DNA from: Streptohalobacillus salinus | GTDB taxonomy: Bacteria > Bacillota > Bacilli > Bacillales > Amphibacillaceae | DNA: 64,000 nt | Reading direction: 5' to 3' | Assembly: GCF_003201605.1 (NCBI RefSeq) | Contig: NZ_QJJR01000009.1 | Coordinates: 1-64,000 of the forward strand | Shown here: positions 55,084-64,000 of the stretch, one piece after another | Numbering within the stretch: position 1 is the stretch's first letter | How the letters are laid out: the number at the start of each line of letters is the position of its first letter | Notes under the pieces: generated by a model | The model's database searches: none | What the model was told of the DNA's origin: nothing | What the model saw: the letters and a program-made list of their open reading frames with translations, nothing else | Program-made: the position numbers and the translations under genes

Positions 55084-55550
55084 TGTAGAAGTCTCCTTTC
55101 GGTACTCAAATTAGAGGTCAAGCTTGACACTCACTATCGTACCAAAGGGGCTTCTTTTTTGCATGCTTCAAAATCATTGATTTTCCTTCGTATTTAGTTA
55201 CTTACAGGAATGCTCCCTTTTATTGATTTGAAGCGATTCACTATGCCTTAACACTTCCAATTTCCTATACACGGTCTCAAGGACCAACATACTACAAACT
55301 GATTCAATTAAGGATAGTGAAGGGGCCAGTTTATTGTACAGACTCTATGGTCTTATAACGTTGACGGCCTCTTCTTCACTTTCTACTATAAAAAAAATAG
55401 TAGTGTAAATACACCGTCGTGGATATTACACTACTAATCTTAGTATGTTTATTGTACAACCCGTTTATATCATTTAATAAAAAATGTTTTTAGTAACCGA
55501 CAATTTTTTTACCTAAAAAAAGAACATAAGTTCTCTTACGGGGTGGTATT
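55084..55550. other. Noncoding stretch upstream of the IS110 transposase
   Basis: No gene in 467 bases. It includes the transposase promoter, the dyad at 55094-55150 and, at about 55400-55437, a hairpin (agtagtgtaa / ttacactact). The IS right end and the resumption of older plasmid-like DNA must lie here, but the junction is not visible. Confidence 0.4.
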
Positions 55551-55706
55551 GTGAATATATATAGTAAGTTACAAGAAGATAAAAATCCCATTATAGTACA
55601 ATTCATCCAAAGTACTGAAAGAAAGAAATTATTAAATAATTACTTGAATGATCCTAGCTATAAAAACAGAAACATTATAGATGAAGCTATAAGTACTATT
55701 ATGTAA
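55551..55706 (+). CDS. Small protein, possible sigma-factor N-terminal fragment
   Basis: A GTG-started 51-residue frame with a ggggtgg ribosome-binding site. It includes IVQFIQSTERKKLLNNYLND followed by PSYKNRNIIDEAIS. The pattern Asp-Pro-Ser...Asn-Arg...Ile-Asp-Glu is reminiscent of the N-terminus of SigO-like and phage or plasmid sigma factors, but the protein stops where region 2 would begin. It could be a truncated sigma factor or an independent small protein. It is followed by YvrJ-like and RsoA-like genes, which supports the link. Confidence 0.4.
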   Translation: MNIYSKLQEDKNPIIVQFIQSTERKKLLNNYLNDPSYKNRNIIDEAISTIM

Positions 55707-55784
55707 AAGTAACTACAATTTCTTATTTTTCTAAAGTTTGTAAATTCGAAGCTATGAAATTTGATAAAAAATTAAGGAGCGCTC

Positions 55785-55942
55785 TTGAAAATGGATGAAA
55801 TTAATCTTATAGAAATTATTGATAACGCTGGTTTTCCTATCACAACAACTATATATCTATTATATCGTCTTGAAAAAAAATCGAAAAATTAGAAACAGCC
55901 ATTACAAAATTATCTACAGTTATAACAACTACTAAAGGGTGA
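55785..55942 (+). pseudogene. YvrJ-family small protein with a homopolymer frameshift
   Basis: Starting at a TTG with aaggagc upstream (or the ATG at 55791), the frame encodes INLIEIIDNAGFPITTTIYLL, the YvrJ-family signature, then YRLEKK and, in frame, stops at 55890-55892. At the run of eight A (55873-55880) one extra base would continue the family sequence in the next frame (KIEKLETAITKLSTVIT) to a stop at 55940-55942. So this is either a one-base deletion, a sequencing error in a homopolymer, or slippage. YvrJ occurs next to the SigO/RsoA genes in B. subtilis. Confidence 0.65.
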
Positions 55943-55951
55943 TTAATTATT

Positions 55952-56167
55952 TTGAATAAAAAAGCATTGATGGGGGACATTATTTTTTATCTTGAACCCA
56001 GTATTAAAAAGGCCTTAAATCAAACCAATATTAAGAATAGAGAGGAATTAAAGCAAGAATTGCATTTTAAAATTATTAATAAAGTATCCAAAGAAGACAT
56101 AGAGAATATTCCAGGATTTTTTGAGACAATTATTAATGATGATACACCATCAGCTACAAATCACTAA
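55952..56167 (+). CDS. Small RsoA-like/regulatory protein
   Basis: A 71-residue protein, TTG start, with aagggtga upstream. It contains LEPSIKKALNQTNIKNREEL followed by KQELHFKIINKVSKEDI. The pattern L-x-P-x-I-K-K-x-L-x-Q-T...R-E-x-L-x-Q-E-L resembles the small helical domain of RsoA, the co-sigma of SigO, and of related plasmid and ICE sigma-like proteins. It follows the YvrJ-like gene closely, suggesting one operon. The assignment is from pattern memory only. Confidence 0.45.
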   Translation: MNKKALMGDIIFYLEPSIKKALNQTNIKNREELKQELHFKIINKVSKEDIENIPGFFETIINDDTPSATNH

Positions 56168-56175
56168 ATCATGAA

Positions 56176-56661
56176 TTATGTTTTCTTTTTTGTAAATAAT
56201 CTACTAATCAAAGATTTCTTTTGATAACTCTCTTTATTTATCACTTCAATGAGATGCTGCTGATTTTCATTGTATTTTTCTTCAATACTCTCTAATCGTT
56301 TATTTAGCGACAAGATTAACTCATTCTGATTCAAAATGAGCAATTTCAATTCCTCAATGCTTTCTTTACTATCTGTTGCGGTGATGTTGCGCTGTTCTGT
56401 TAAACTTGTTTCGTTTGTTTCGGTTTTATATTGCGCTTGATAAACAACGCCATCAATAGCTTCTTCGAGCGTTATACCGTTATGCTTAGCCTGAATGATC
56501 GTACGTATCGCTATAACGTCTTTATCACGGAAAAATCTGTGACCTTGAGAGTTTCCATCGAAAGAATAGCCGCTTTTCTCCAACATGCCACAATACTTTC
56601 TTAACGTTGTAGGTTTGAGATTTAAATGTGTTGAAACATCTTTTACACTATAAACATTCAT
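56176..56661 (-). CDS. Plasmid-type MerR-HTH/coiled-coil protein (DUF3967-like)
   Basis: This protein (161 residues from the ATG at 56661; a GTG four codons upstream is possible) begins with a MerR-like winged helix (about 1-70, YSVKDVSTHLNLKPTTLRKY and RFFRDKDVIAIRTI). A linker and a coiled coil (about 95-145, heptads LKLLILNQNELILSLNKRL) follow, with a basic tail. This layout is that of the second gene of Gram-positive theta-plasmid rep operons (MerR plus DUF3967), placed directly after the Rep_3 initiator gene, exactly as here. RacA has a similar domain order but a different context. Confidence 0.7.
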   Translation of the reverse strand: MNVYSVKDVSTHLNLKPTTLRKYCGMLEKSGYSFDGNSQGHRFFRDKDVIAIRTIIQAKHNGITLEEAIDGVVYQAQYKTETNETSLTEQRNITATDSKESIEELKLLILNQNELILSLNKRLESIEEKYNENQQHLIEVINKESYQKKSLISRLFTKKKT

Positions 56662-56685
56662 TGCATCCACCACCCATTAGCTTTT

Positions 56686-57170
56686 TTATTCCCCATCTTC
56701 TTCTAGCCAATTGTAATAAATATGATGATGATTACCAGGTAAGTCGTGTAGCTTATTTAAGTGAATTTTAGCATTTTGGATTAACAAATCAGCTCTATTG
56801 TAAGTAATAGAAACATTATCTTTAATATAAGGACGCAGTTCTCTAACCAAATCGATGATTTTTAGAGCTTTATTTTTATCTTCTTCAAAATTAATCTCTT
56901 TTAATACCTCATGTGAAGCTTCTAAAGTTTGATTAATTATTTTAGATAAAATTTTTGTAGTTTTTTGGACGCTCTTACCGATAGACCAAATTAAATTAAA
57001 GCCTACTATTTTCCGATCTTTTCTTTTTTTGTGTAGTGAACGTTTAGTTCTGTATGCTTATTAATTTCAGAAATAGCCAAATCTAAGACACCGCGTTTGA
57101 ATTGAGCTGTGCGCTTATACGTTTTTTTATTTTCTAAATCGAACAGTTGTAATAAATAAAACCGGTTGTT
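56686..57170 (-). pseudogene. Plasmid replication initiator (Rep_3/RepB family), broken C-terminal part
   Basis: On the minus strand one frame encodes FYLLQLFDLENKKTYKR and then FKRGVLDLAISEINKHTELN, the second winged-helix of Rep_3-family theta-plasmid initiators, and stops at about 57014. A second frame resumes at once with GFNLIWSIGKSVQKTTKIL and continues to a stop at 56686-56688. Together they are the C-terminal part of one Rep protein broken by a frameshift. The N-terminal half is missing: a stop precedes the homology at about 57175, right where the chromosomal DnaA boxes begin. The MerR-type gene follows as in plasmids. Confidence 0.75.
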
Positions 57171-57507
57171 TTATCCACAGCCTCTGTGTGTGAATTTTTA
57201 TCCAAATTTTAAGTCCGACACCTTTTACCGACAACTTAACCACAGAATCACAGGATGTGGATGAAAAATACACACAAGCGTTTGGATATGTGGATAACTC
57301 TTGAAAAACCTTGCTTATTCAATGATTTTCTGATATTATTACTGTGTTTAACTCATCCAAACATTCAACAATAAATAAAAGTATCCACAGCCTGTGGATT
57401 ACCTGTGGACATTTATACACACACTTGTATATATAGTTATCAACAGCGTTGTGCATAACTTGCATAACGCTTCTGAAGCTTGCTATAGCGATTGTTTATC
57501 ATCCACA
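57171..57507. promoter_or_regulatory. oriC, upstream DnaA-box region (incA/incB-like)
   Basis: DnaA boxes upstream of dnaA: 57171-57179 (perfect TTATCCACA), 57198-57206, 57256-57264 (minus), 57289-57297 (perfect, minus), 57381-57389, 57393-57401 (minus), 57413-57421 (TTATACACA), 57437-57445 (TTATCAACA), 57450-57458 (minus, TTATGCACA) and 57499-57507. In Bacillus this region, with the dnaA-dnaN boxes, forms a bipartite origin. The first box directly abuts the Rep_3 remnant. Confidence 0.9.
57311..57339 (+). promoter_or_regulatory. Candidate dnaA promoter
   Basis: TTGCTT (57311-57316) and TATTAT (57334-57339) are spaced by 17 bases. Start of transcription near 57346 would give a leader of about 285 bases filled with DnaA boxes, consistent with autorepression by DnaA. 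Confidence 0.55.
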
Positions 57508-57520
57508 GCCATGTCGTAAG

Positions 57521-57573
57521 AAAACCTTTCGATCCTGCCTGCTCTATTTAGATAGATATCGAGAGGTTTTTTA
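57521..57573 (+). terminator. Terminator-like hairpin in the dnaA leader
   Basis: The arms aaaacctttcgat (57521-57533) and atcgagaggtttt (57558-57570) pair over 13 bases with one T-G pair, followed by tttat on the plus strand, 58 bases before the dnaA start. It could insulate dnaA from upstream transcription or attenuate dnaA itself. Confidence 0.6.
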
Positions 57574-57630
57574 TATCGGATTTTTCACGATGCGTTTGTT
57601 TGAATACTTATAAGAGAAAGGGGTTTATGG

Positions 57631-58983
57631 ATGGAGAATATTGAAGAGTTATGGGATAATACTTTGCTTCAAATTAAAGAAAAAGTCAGTAAACCAAGCT
57701 TTGATACATGGCTTAAAAATACCAAAGCCGATCAACTAACGGATGATACCCTCATCGTATCTGCACCAAATGAATTTGCCCGTGATTGGTTAGAAAATCG
57801 TTACACAAACCTTATTTCTGAAGCGATCTTCGAAGTAACTGGTGCCAAACTAAAAACTAAATTCATTATTCCTGAGAACGAGCAAAAGGAATTAGATAAA
57901 CTGCAACCGCAAGTCAAAGTACCAAGACCGAGAGACGATGATGATAATCAACTCTCAAAATCAATGTTAAATAATAAGAACACGTTTAATACCTTTGTTA
58001 TTGGTTCAGGAAATCGTTTTGCTCACGCGGCCTCTTTAGCTGTCGCAGAAGCACCAGCTAAAGCGTATAATCCTTTATTCATTTACGGGGGTGTTGGTCT
58101 CGGTAAAACTCACTTGATGCATGCGATTGGCCATTATGTACTTGATCATAATCCAAATGCGAAAGTGGTTTACCTATCATCGGAAAAATTTACGAATGAA
58201 TTTATTAATTCTATCCGTGATAATAAAGCCGAAAACTTTAGAAGCAAATACCGCAATGTCGATGTCTTGCTAATTGATGATATTCAATTCTTAGCAGGTA
58301 AAGAACAAACACAAGAGGAATTTTTCCATACATTTAATACATTACATGAAGAAAATAAACAAATTATTATTTCGAGCGATCGACCACCAAAAGAAATTCC
58401 AACCTTAGAAGATCGTTTACGGTCTCGGTTTGAGTGGGGACTTATTACAGATATCACACCACCGGATTTAGAAACTCGGATTGCTATTTTGCGTAAAAAG
58501 GCAAAAGCAGAGGGGTTAGAAATATCTAATGAAGTAATGCTTTATATCGCCAATCAAATCGATACAAACATCCGTGAGCTTGAAGGTGCGCTTATTCGGG
58601 TTGTTGCTTATTCATCATTAACAAATCAAGACATAGATGCTTCCCTTGCAGCAGAAGCACTAAAAGATATCATTCCTAATCAACGACCAAAGGTAATTAC
58701 AATTGGTCAGATTCAAGAACTTGTTGCAGAAAGATATAACATCCGCCTTGATGAGTTTGCTGCTAAAAAACGAACAAAATCTGTTGCTTTTCCGCGTCAG
58801 ATAGCCATGTACTTATCACGTGAACTCACTGATTTTTCTTTACCTAAAATTGGGGAAGAATTTGGCGGCCGCGATCACACAACGGTGATCCATGCCCATG
58901 ATAAAATCGCAAGAATGATTAGTGAAGATCAATTATTGAGTCGTGATATCGAAGATATTAAGGAACGACTCAAAACATTTTAA
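57631..58983 (+). CDS. dnaA: Chromosomal replication initiator DnaA
   Basis: DnaA binds the boxes at oriC, oligomerises with ATP and opens the duplex. The 450-residue protein has domain I (1-80), a short linker domain II (about 85-112), the AAA+ domain with Walker A GGVGLGKT (153-160) and Walker B DVLLIDD (211-217), and DNA-binding domain IV with the signature [11 protein letters not shown] near 415-425. Length is typical. The ribosome-binding site is gaaaggggt. It is flanked by DnaA boxes on both sides. Confidence 0.98.
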   Translation: MENIEELWDNTLLQIKEKVSKPSFDTWLKNTKADQLTDDTLIVSAPNEFARDWLENRYTNLISEAIFEVTGAKLKTKFIIPENEQKELDKLQPQVKVPRPRDDDDNQLSKSMLNNKNTFNTFVIGSGNRFAHAASLAVAEAPAKAYNPLFIYGGVGLGKTHLMHAIGHYVLDHNPNAKVVYLSSEKFTNEFINSIRDNKAENFRSKYRNVDVLLIDDIQFLAGKEQTQEEFFHTFNTLHEENKQIIISSDRPPKEIPTLEDRLRSRFEWGLITDITPPDLETRIAILRKKAKAEGLEISNEVMLYIANQIDTNIRELEGALIRVVAYSSLTNQDIDASLAAEALKDIIPNQRPKVITIGQIQELVAERYNIRLDEFAAKKRTKSVAFPRQIAMYLSRELTDFSLPKIGEEFGGRDHTTVIHAHDKIARMISEDQLLSRDIEDIKERLKTF

Positions 58984-59145
58984 CATTTAGCCTGTTGATA
59001 ATGTGAATAGATGTGCACGGTTATGAACATTCTATCCACACGTGGATAACTTACGTGCTGTAAGTGTTAAACCCGGTTATCCACATATCAACAGCCCCTA
59101 TTACTATTACTACGGGTTTTTATATACAAAATAACTAATTATACT
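58984..59145. promoter_or_regulatory. oriC unwinding region (DnaA boxes, DnaA-trios, AT-rich DUE)
   Basis: In the dnaA-dnaN gap there are a head-to-head pair ctatccaca-cgtggataa (59032-59049), a perfect box TTATCCACA (59077-59085) and TATCAACA (59086-59093), a G/C-rich gcccc, a trinucleotide series TATTACTATTACTAC (59099-59113) and then AT-rich DNA to 59145. Box, GC spacer and DnaA-trios in this order match the basal unwinding system defined in B. subtilis. This is where strands should first open. Confidence 0.9.
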
Positions 59146-59170
59146 ACTTCCACTAGGAGGATTTTATTTT

Positions 59171-60310
59171 ATGAAATTTACCATTCAACGTGATCAATTA
59201 ATCGATAGTTTACAACACGTAATGAAAGCCATCTCCCCTCGTGTAGCCATTCCGATTTTGACAGGTATTAAAATTGAAGCCACGAAAGAAGGTATCAAAC
59301 TAACAGGAAGTGATTCAGACATATCAATTGAATCATTCATTCCTGTTGAAGAAGATGGTTTAGTCTATGTCGAAAATATTGAACCTGGCGCAATTGTCGT
59401 CCAAGCGAAATACTTCCCAGATATTATTCGTAAATTACCACTAAAAACAATTGAAATTCAAACAGATGATAACTATCAAATGACAATTTTATCTGGAGGC
59501 TCTGAATTCCACTTAAATGGTCAAGATGCTGAAGAGTATCCACATCTTCCGGTGCTACATACGGATAACAGCTTTGAAATTAAACATGATCTCCTGAAAG
59601 AAATGATAAAACAAACGGTTTTCGCCGTTTCAACCGTCGAAACACGTCCGATCCTTACCGGTGTCAATATGAAAGTTATCGATGGAAAACTGAACTTTGT
59701 TGCAACGGATTCACATCGACTTGCTTCTCGTGTGCTCCCGTTATCAGAAGAACAAAAACATGTGAATTTTGAAAGCATCGTTGTTCCGGGTAAGAGTTTA
59801 GCTGAACTTAATAAAATTATTGAAGAAAATGATGAAACGGTAACAATGAGTGTCAGTGATAATCAAATTCTTTTCCAAACAAAAAATATTTATTTCCTTT
59901 CACGTCTCTTAGATGGGAACTATCCAGAAACAGATCGCTTAATTCCCGACCAAAGTAAAACCGTTGTCAAAACAAAAACAAAAGCATTGTTACAAGCGAT
60001 TGACCGTGCATCACTGTTAGCAAAAGAGAACCGTAATAACGTGGTTAAACTGGAAACAAAAGATCAACATCTTGAAATTAGTTCAAATACACCAGAAGTA
60101 GGTCAGGTAACTGAGGATGTTGTAACCGAATCAACGGAAGGTGAGTCATTGAAAATTTCATTTAGTGCCAAATATATGATTGATGCGCTTCGTATTATCG
60201 AAGAAGAGTATGTATCCATCTACTTTACGGGTGCAATGCGTCCGTTTGTTATTCGTCCCGATCAAAATGATCAAATTCTGCAACTCATTTTACCAGTAAG
60301 AACGTATTAA
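59171..60310 (+). CDS. dnaN: DNA polymerase III sliding clamp (beta subunit)
   Basis: DnaN forms the ring that tethers the replicative polymerase. The 379-residue protein shows three repeated clamp domains, beginning MKFTIQRDQLIDSLQHVMKA and ending LILPVRTY, which contains the peptide-binding pocket strand. Length matches B. subtilis DnaN (378). It has the aggaggat ribosome-binding site and ends in a strong terminator. Confidence 0.97.
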   Translation: MKFTIQRDQLIDSLQHVMKAISPRVAIPILTGIKIEATKEGIKLTGSDSDISIESFIPVEEDGLVYVENIEPGAIVVQAKYFPDIIRKLPLKTIEIQTDDNYQMTILSGGSEFHLNGQDAEEYPHLPVLHTDNSFEIKHDLLKEMIKQTVFAVSTVETRPILTGVNMKVIDGKLNFVATDSHRLASRVLPLSEEQKHVNFESIVVPGKSLAELNKIIEENDETVTMSVSDNQILFQTKNIYFLSRLLDGNYPETDRLIPDQSKTVVKTKTKALLQAIDRASLLAKENRNNVVKLETKDQHLEISSNTPEVGQVTEDVVTESTEGESLKISFSAKYMIDALRIIEEEYVSIYFTGAMRPFVIRPDQNDQILQLILPVRTY

Positions 60311-60323
60311 AATAAATTTTTAT

Positions 60324-60374
60324 AAGAACGAGCGGGAAGGCTTTTTAATAAAGCCTTCCCGCTCGTTCTTTTTA
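60324..60374 (+). terminator. Terminator after dnaN
   Basis: A perfect stem of about 20 bp (aagaacgagcgggaaggctt and its complement) with a small A/T loop is followed by ttttt. It closes the dnaA-dnaN unit. Confidence 0.95.
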
Positions 60375-60546
60375 ATCTTTTTTTGCATATTCCCCCCTTT
60401 TCTCTTGAATTTAAGGTAAAATAGAAATTAGGCGAAATTAAAGCGAATACGGGTAGGTTTGCGAAATTGATAAACTTTAGTAAAATAGAATAAAGACAAA
60501 TGAGAAACGTTATATGGCTCAAATAGACAAAGGGAGGGATCATTTA

Positions 60547-60783
60547 ATGACGACAGAGACGATCGAAATACGAACGGAATATATTACATTAGGTCAGTTT
60601 TTAAAATTGGCTAATGTCGTTGAGTCTGGTGGCATGGTAAAACTATTTTTAAGTGAATATCCAGTCCTCGTTAATCAGGAACAAGATCAGCGACGCGGCC
60701 GAAAACTTTATCCAGGTGATGTGATTGAAATTGAAGAAGTCGGCACCTTTACGGTAAGTAATACAAACGGTCAGAACGGATAA
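60547..60783 (+). CDS. yaaA: S4-domain RNA-binding protein YaaA
   Basis: This 78-residue S4-like protein (YaaA/RlbA) always lies between dnaN and recF in Bacillales and is associated with ribosome assembly in B. subtilis. The S4 motif is visible in ITLGQFLKLANVVESGGMVK and RRGRKLYPGDVIEI. The ATG at 60547 has aaagggaggga upstream, so a longer frame from 60514 is rejected. recF starts 17 bases later. Confidence 0.93.
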   Translation: MTTETIEIRTEYITLGQFLKLANVVESGGMVKLFLSEYPVLVNQEQDQRRGRKLYPGDVIEIEEVGTFTVSNTNGQNG

Positions 60784-60800
60784 AAAGGTAGGCTGTCAGT

Positions 60801-61931
60801 ATGCATATTAAAGATTTAACATTGACGAATTACAGAAATTACCCTTCACTTGCGGTTGAATTTGATCCGAAAGTTAATGTCATCATTGGTGAAAATGCCC
60901 AAGGAAAAACAAATTTAATGGAAGCCATCTATGTTCTAGCTTTCACGAAATCATACCGTACGACAAAAGATAACGAGTTAATTGCCTGGGATCAAACGTT
61001 TGCTAAAGTTGAAGGCACATTATTTAAACGAAATTATCATGTCCCCCTTGAAATGCAGTTTCAAGCAAAGGGTAAGAAGGCAAAATTAAATCATCTCGAA
61101 CAGAAACGCCTCAGCGATTACATTGGTGCACTTAATGTCGTCATGTTTGCGCCTGAGGATTTAAATTTGGTTAAAGGAAGTCCACAAGTAAGACGTCGCT
61201 TTATTGATATGGAGATTGGTCAAGTCAAACCCGTTTATATTTATCATCTAGGGCAATACCAAAAGGTATTAAAACAACGCAATCATTTATTAAAAGACTT
61301 ACAGCGGCGTAAGACAACCGATACAACCATGTTATCAGTACTCACGGATCAATTAATTGAACATGCGACGATTATTTTAGCCAAACGGTTTCTGTTTTTA
61401 GATTTACTGATGAATTGGGCACGTCCTATTCACGAAGGAATTACCCAGCATAAGGAAATCCTATCGATTGCTTACGATGCGTCGATTGATATAGACAATG
61501 ATGCCGATGTTGATACAATCAAACAACGTTATCAAGCTGTTTTTGAACAAAATCAACAAAAAGAGATTGATCGAGGTAGCACGCTTTATGGTCCACATCG
61601 AGATGATCTTATTTTTTATGTCAATGACCGAAATGTTCAAACCTTTGGTTCACAAGGGCAACAACGGACAACGGCTTTATCTTTGAAGCTTGCAGAAATT
61701 GAGTTAATTAAGAATGAAGTCGGTGAATATCCTGTTCTGTTATTGGATGATGTATTGAGTGAGCTTGATCGTTACCGCCAAAGTCATTTATTACACACCA
61801 TTAAAGATAAAGTGCAAACCTTTGTGACAACCACAAGTGTAAACGATATTGAACATGAAACCATTCGGCAAGCACGCGTGTTTCATGTGGAAAACGGCTC
61901 AATCATAAAACAAGAAGGTGATAAAAGCTAA
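60801..61931 (+). CDS. recF: DNA repair/replication protein RecF
   Basis: RecF is an SMC/ABC-like ATPase that loads RecA at gaps. The 376-residue protein has Walker A GENAQGKT (30-37), a signature-like [18 protein letters not shown] (about 279-296) and Walker [14 protein letters not shown] (about 313-325). Length is standard. Its stop overlaps the start of remB by one base. Confidence 0.97.
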   Translation: MHIKDLTLTNYRNYPSLAVEFDPKVNVIIGENAQGKTNLMEAIYVLAFTKSYRTTKDNELIAWDQTFAKVEGTLFKRNYHVPLEMQFQAKGKKAKLNHLEQKRLSDYIGALNVVMFAPEDLNLVKGSPQVRRRFIDMEIGQVKPVYIYHLGQYQKVLKQRNHLLKDLQRRKTTDTTMLSVLTDQLIEHATIILAKRFLFLDLLMNWARPIHEGITQHKEILSIAYDASIDIDNDADVDTIKQRYQAVFEQNQQKEIDRGSTLYGPHRDDLIFYVNDRNVQTFGSQGQQRTTALSLKLAEIELIKNEVGEYPVLLLDDVLSELDRYRQSHLLHTIKDKVQTFVTTTSVNDIEHETIRQARVFHVENGSIIKQEGDKS

Positions 61932-62209
61932 TGTTTATGCATATTGGTCACGACCAAGTGATTCGCTCTGAAGAAATTATTGCGATGATCAATCAACAAG
62001 ACATTGAAACATCGTCAATCAATGAAGAAATGATTGATTTTGTTGAACATCAAGATGATGAATTAGAACTTGATGATGATGTCATTAAAACGATTGTTAT
62101 TACTAAAGATAATGTCTATTATAGTCCGTTATCAATTTTGACCTTGAAAAAACGGACCAGTATTTTAAGCGTATTAAACCAACAAATGGATTATCTTGAA
62201 GAAAACTAA
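61931..62209 (+). CDS. remB: Extracellular matrix regulatory protein RemB
   Basis: RemB (YaaB, DUF370) lies between recF and gyrB in Bacillus and contributes to biofilm-matrix gene control. The 92-residue protein starts [19 protein letters not shown] and has the conserved VYYSPLSILTLKKR near the C-terminus. An acidic insert (EHQDDELELDDD, about 43-54) is longer and more acidic than in B. subtilis RemB. It is coupled to recF by overlap. Confidence 0.9.
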   Translation: MFMHIGHDQVIRSEEIIAMINQQDIETSSINEEMIDFVEHQDDELELDDDVIKTIVITKDNVYYSPLSILTLKKRTSILSVLNQQMDYLEEN

Positions 62210-62274
62210 TGGAAACTCGCGCGTGTTAATTAGTGAAAGAACTGACGTTTTTGCGTCAAATTATAGAAATGTAG

Positions 62275-64000
<1,726 letters not shown>

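Larger units (their letters stand above)
53480..55330 (-). mobile_element. IS110-family insertion sequence (ends approximate)
   Basis: The element consists of the 428-codon transposase and noncoding flanks of roughly 300 bases (left) and up to 250 bases (right). IS110 elements lack classical inverted repeats and make no or short target duplications, so the exact ends cannot be fixed by eye. A dyad at 55094-55150 (ctttcggtac / gtaccaaagg) around a gtcaagcttgac palindrome lies directly upstream of the transposase and may be structural RNA. Confidence 0.6.

Overview
This 64 kb window is the replication-origin neighbourhood of a low-GC Gram-positive bacterium (Bacillota, order Bacillales). The order rlmH - htrA - walJIHKR - purA - dnaC - rplI - gdpP - yybS - rpsR/ssb/rpsF - ychF - DUF951 - parB/parA - noc - rsmG - mnmG - mnmE - jag - yidC - rnpA - rpmH - oriC - dnaA - dnaN - yaaA - recF - remB - gyrB is the classical Bacillus-type origin cluster. 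Noc and RemB point to Bacillaceae rather than Lactobacillales. A halophilic or alkaliphilic genus such as Halolactibacillus or Amphibacillus is a guess only. Genes left of oriC lie mostly on the minus strand and genes right of it on the plus strand, so most are co-directional with forks leaving oriC at about 57.2-59.15 kb.

Region 1-8.15 kb is a defence and mobile island lying against the 3' end of rlmH. It holds a RhuM-family gene, an IS21 istA remnant, an apparently intact Sau3AI-type GATC endonuclease whose methyltransferase is truncated by an ISL3-family remnant, a KAP-type P-loop NTPase, and an ATPase-TOPRIM protein resembling a merged PARIS (AriA/AriB) defence protein. The last gene lies between two 18-bp direct repeats (17/18 identical). 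One is the 3' end of rlmH, the site used by staphylococcal SCC elements, which suggests a minimal SCC-like cargo unit.

Region 8.15-27.4 kb starts with rlmH, an M20 amidase, Lin0512-family and aldo/keto reductase genes, and a cluster of DnaA boxes. The WalRK cell-wall regulon operon follows, then an M23 LysM/G5 cell-wall hydrolase with a WalR-like box, purA, a degenerate J-domain protein, a decayed uvsE-like UV endonuclease, a DhaL-DegV fusion and a DUF2177 protein. Region 27.5-45.7 kb carries replication, translation, c-di-AMP and chromosome-segregation genes, with three perfect parS sites (37561, 38703, 41528) around parB/parA/noc. Between mnmE and jag a membrane GGDEF protein and a multicopper oxidase have been added, next to a 49-bp palindrome centred on a DnaA-box dyad.

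Region 52.1-57.17 kb is the main surprise. The rpmH-dnaA interval contains about 5 kb of foreign, AT-rich DNA. From right to left it carries a broken Rep_3-type plasmid initiator gene, its usual MerR/coiled-coil partner, small genes resembling a SigO/RsoA/YvrJ set (the YvrJ-like gene has a homopolymer frameshift), an IS110-family element, and a secreted bacteriocin-like protein with a divergent 52-aa two-helix membrane protein. It reads as an integrated theta-plasmid remnant directly abutting the DnaA boxes upstream of dnaA. The core oriC parts remain: the upstream DnaA boxes, dnaA, and a DnaA-box/DnaA-trio/AT-rich unwinding region between dnaA and dnaN.
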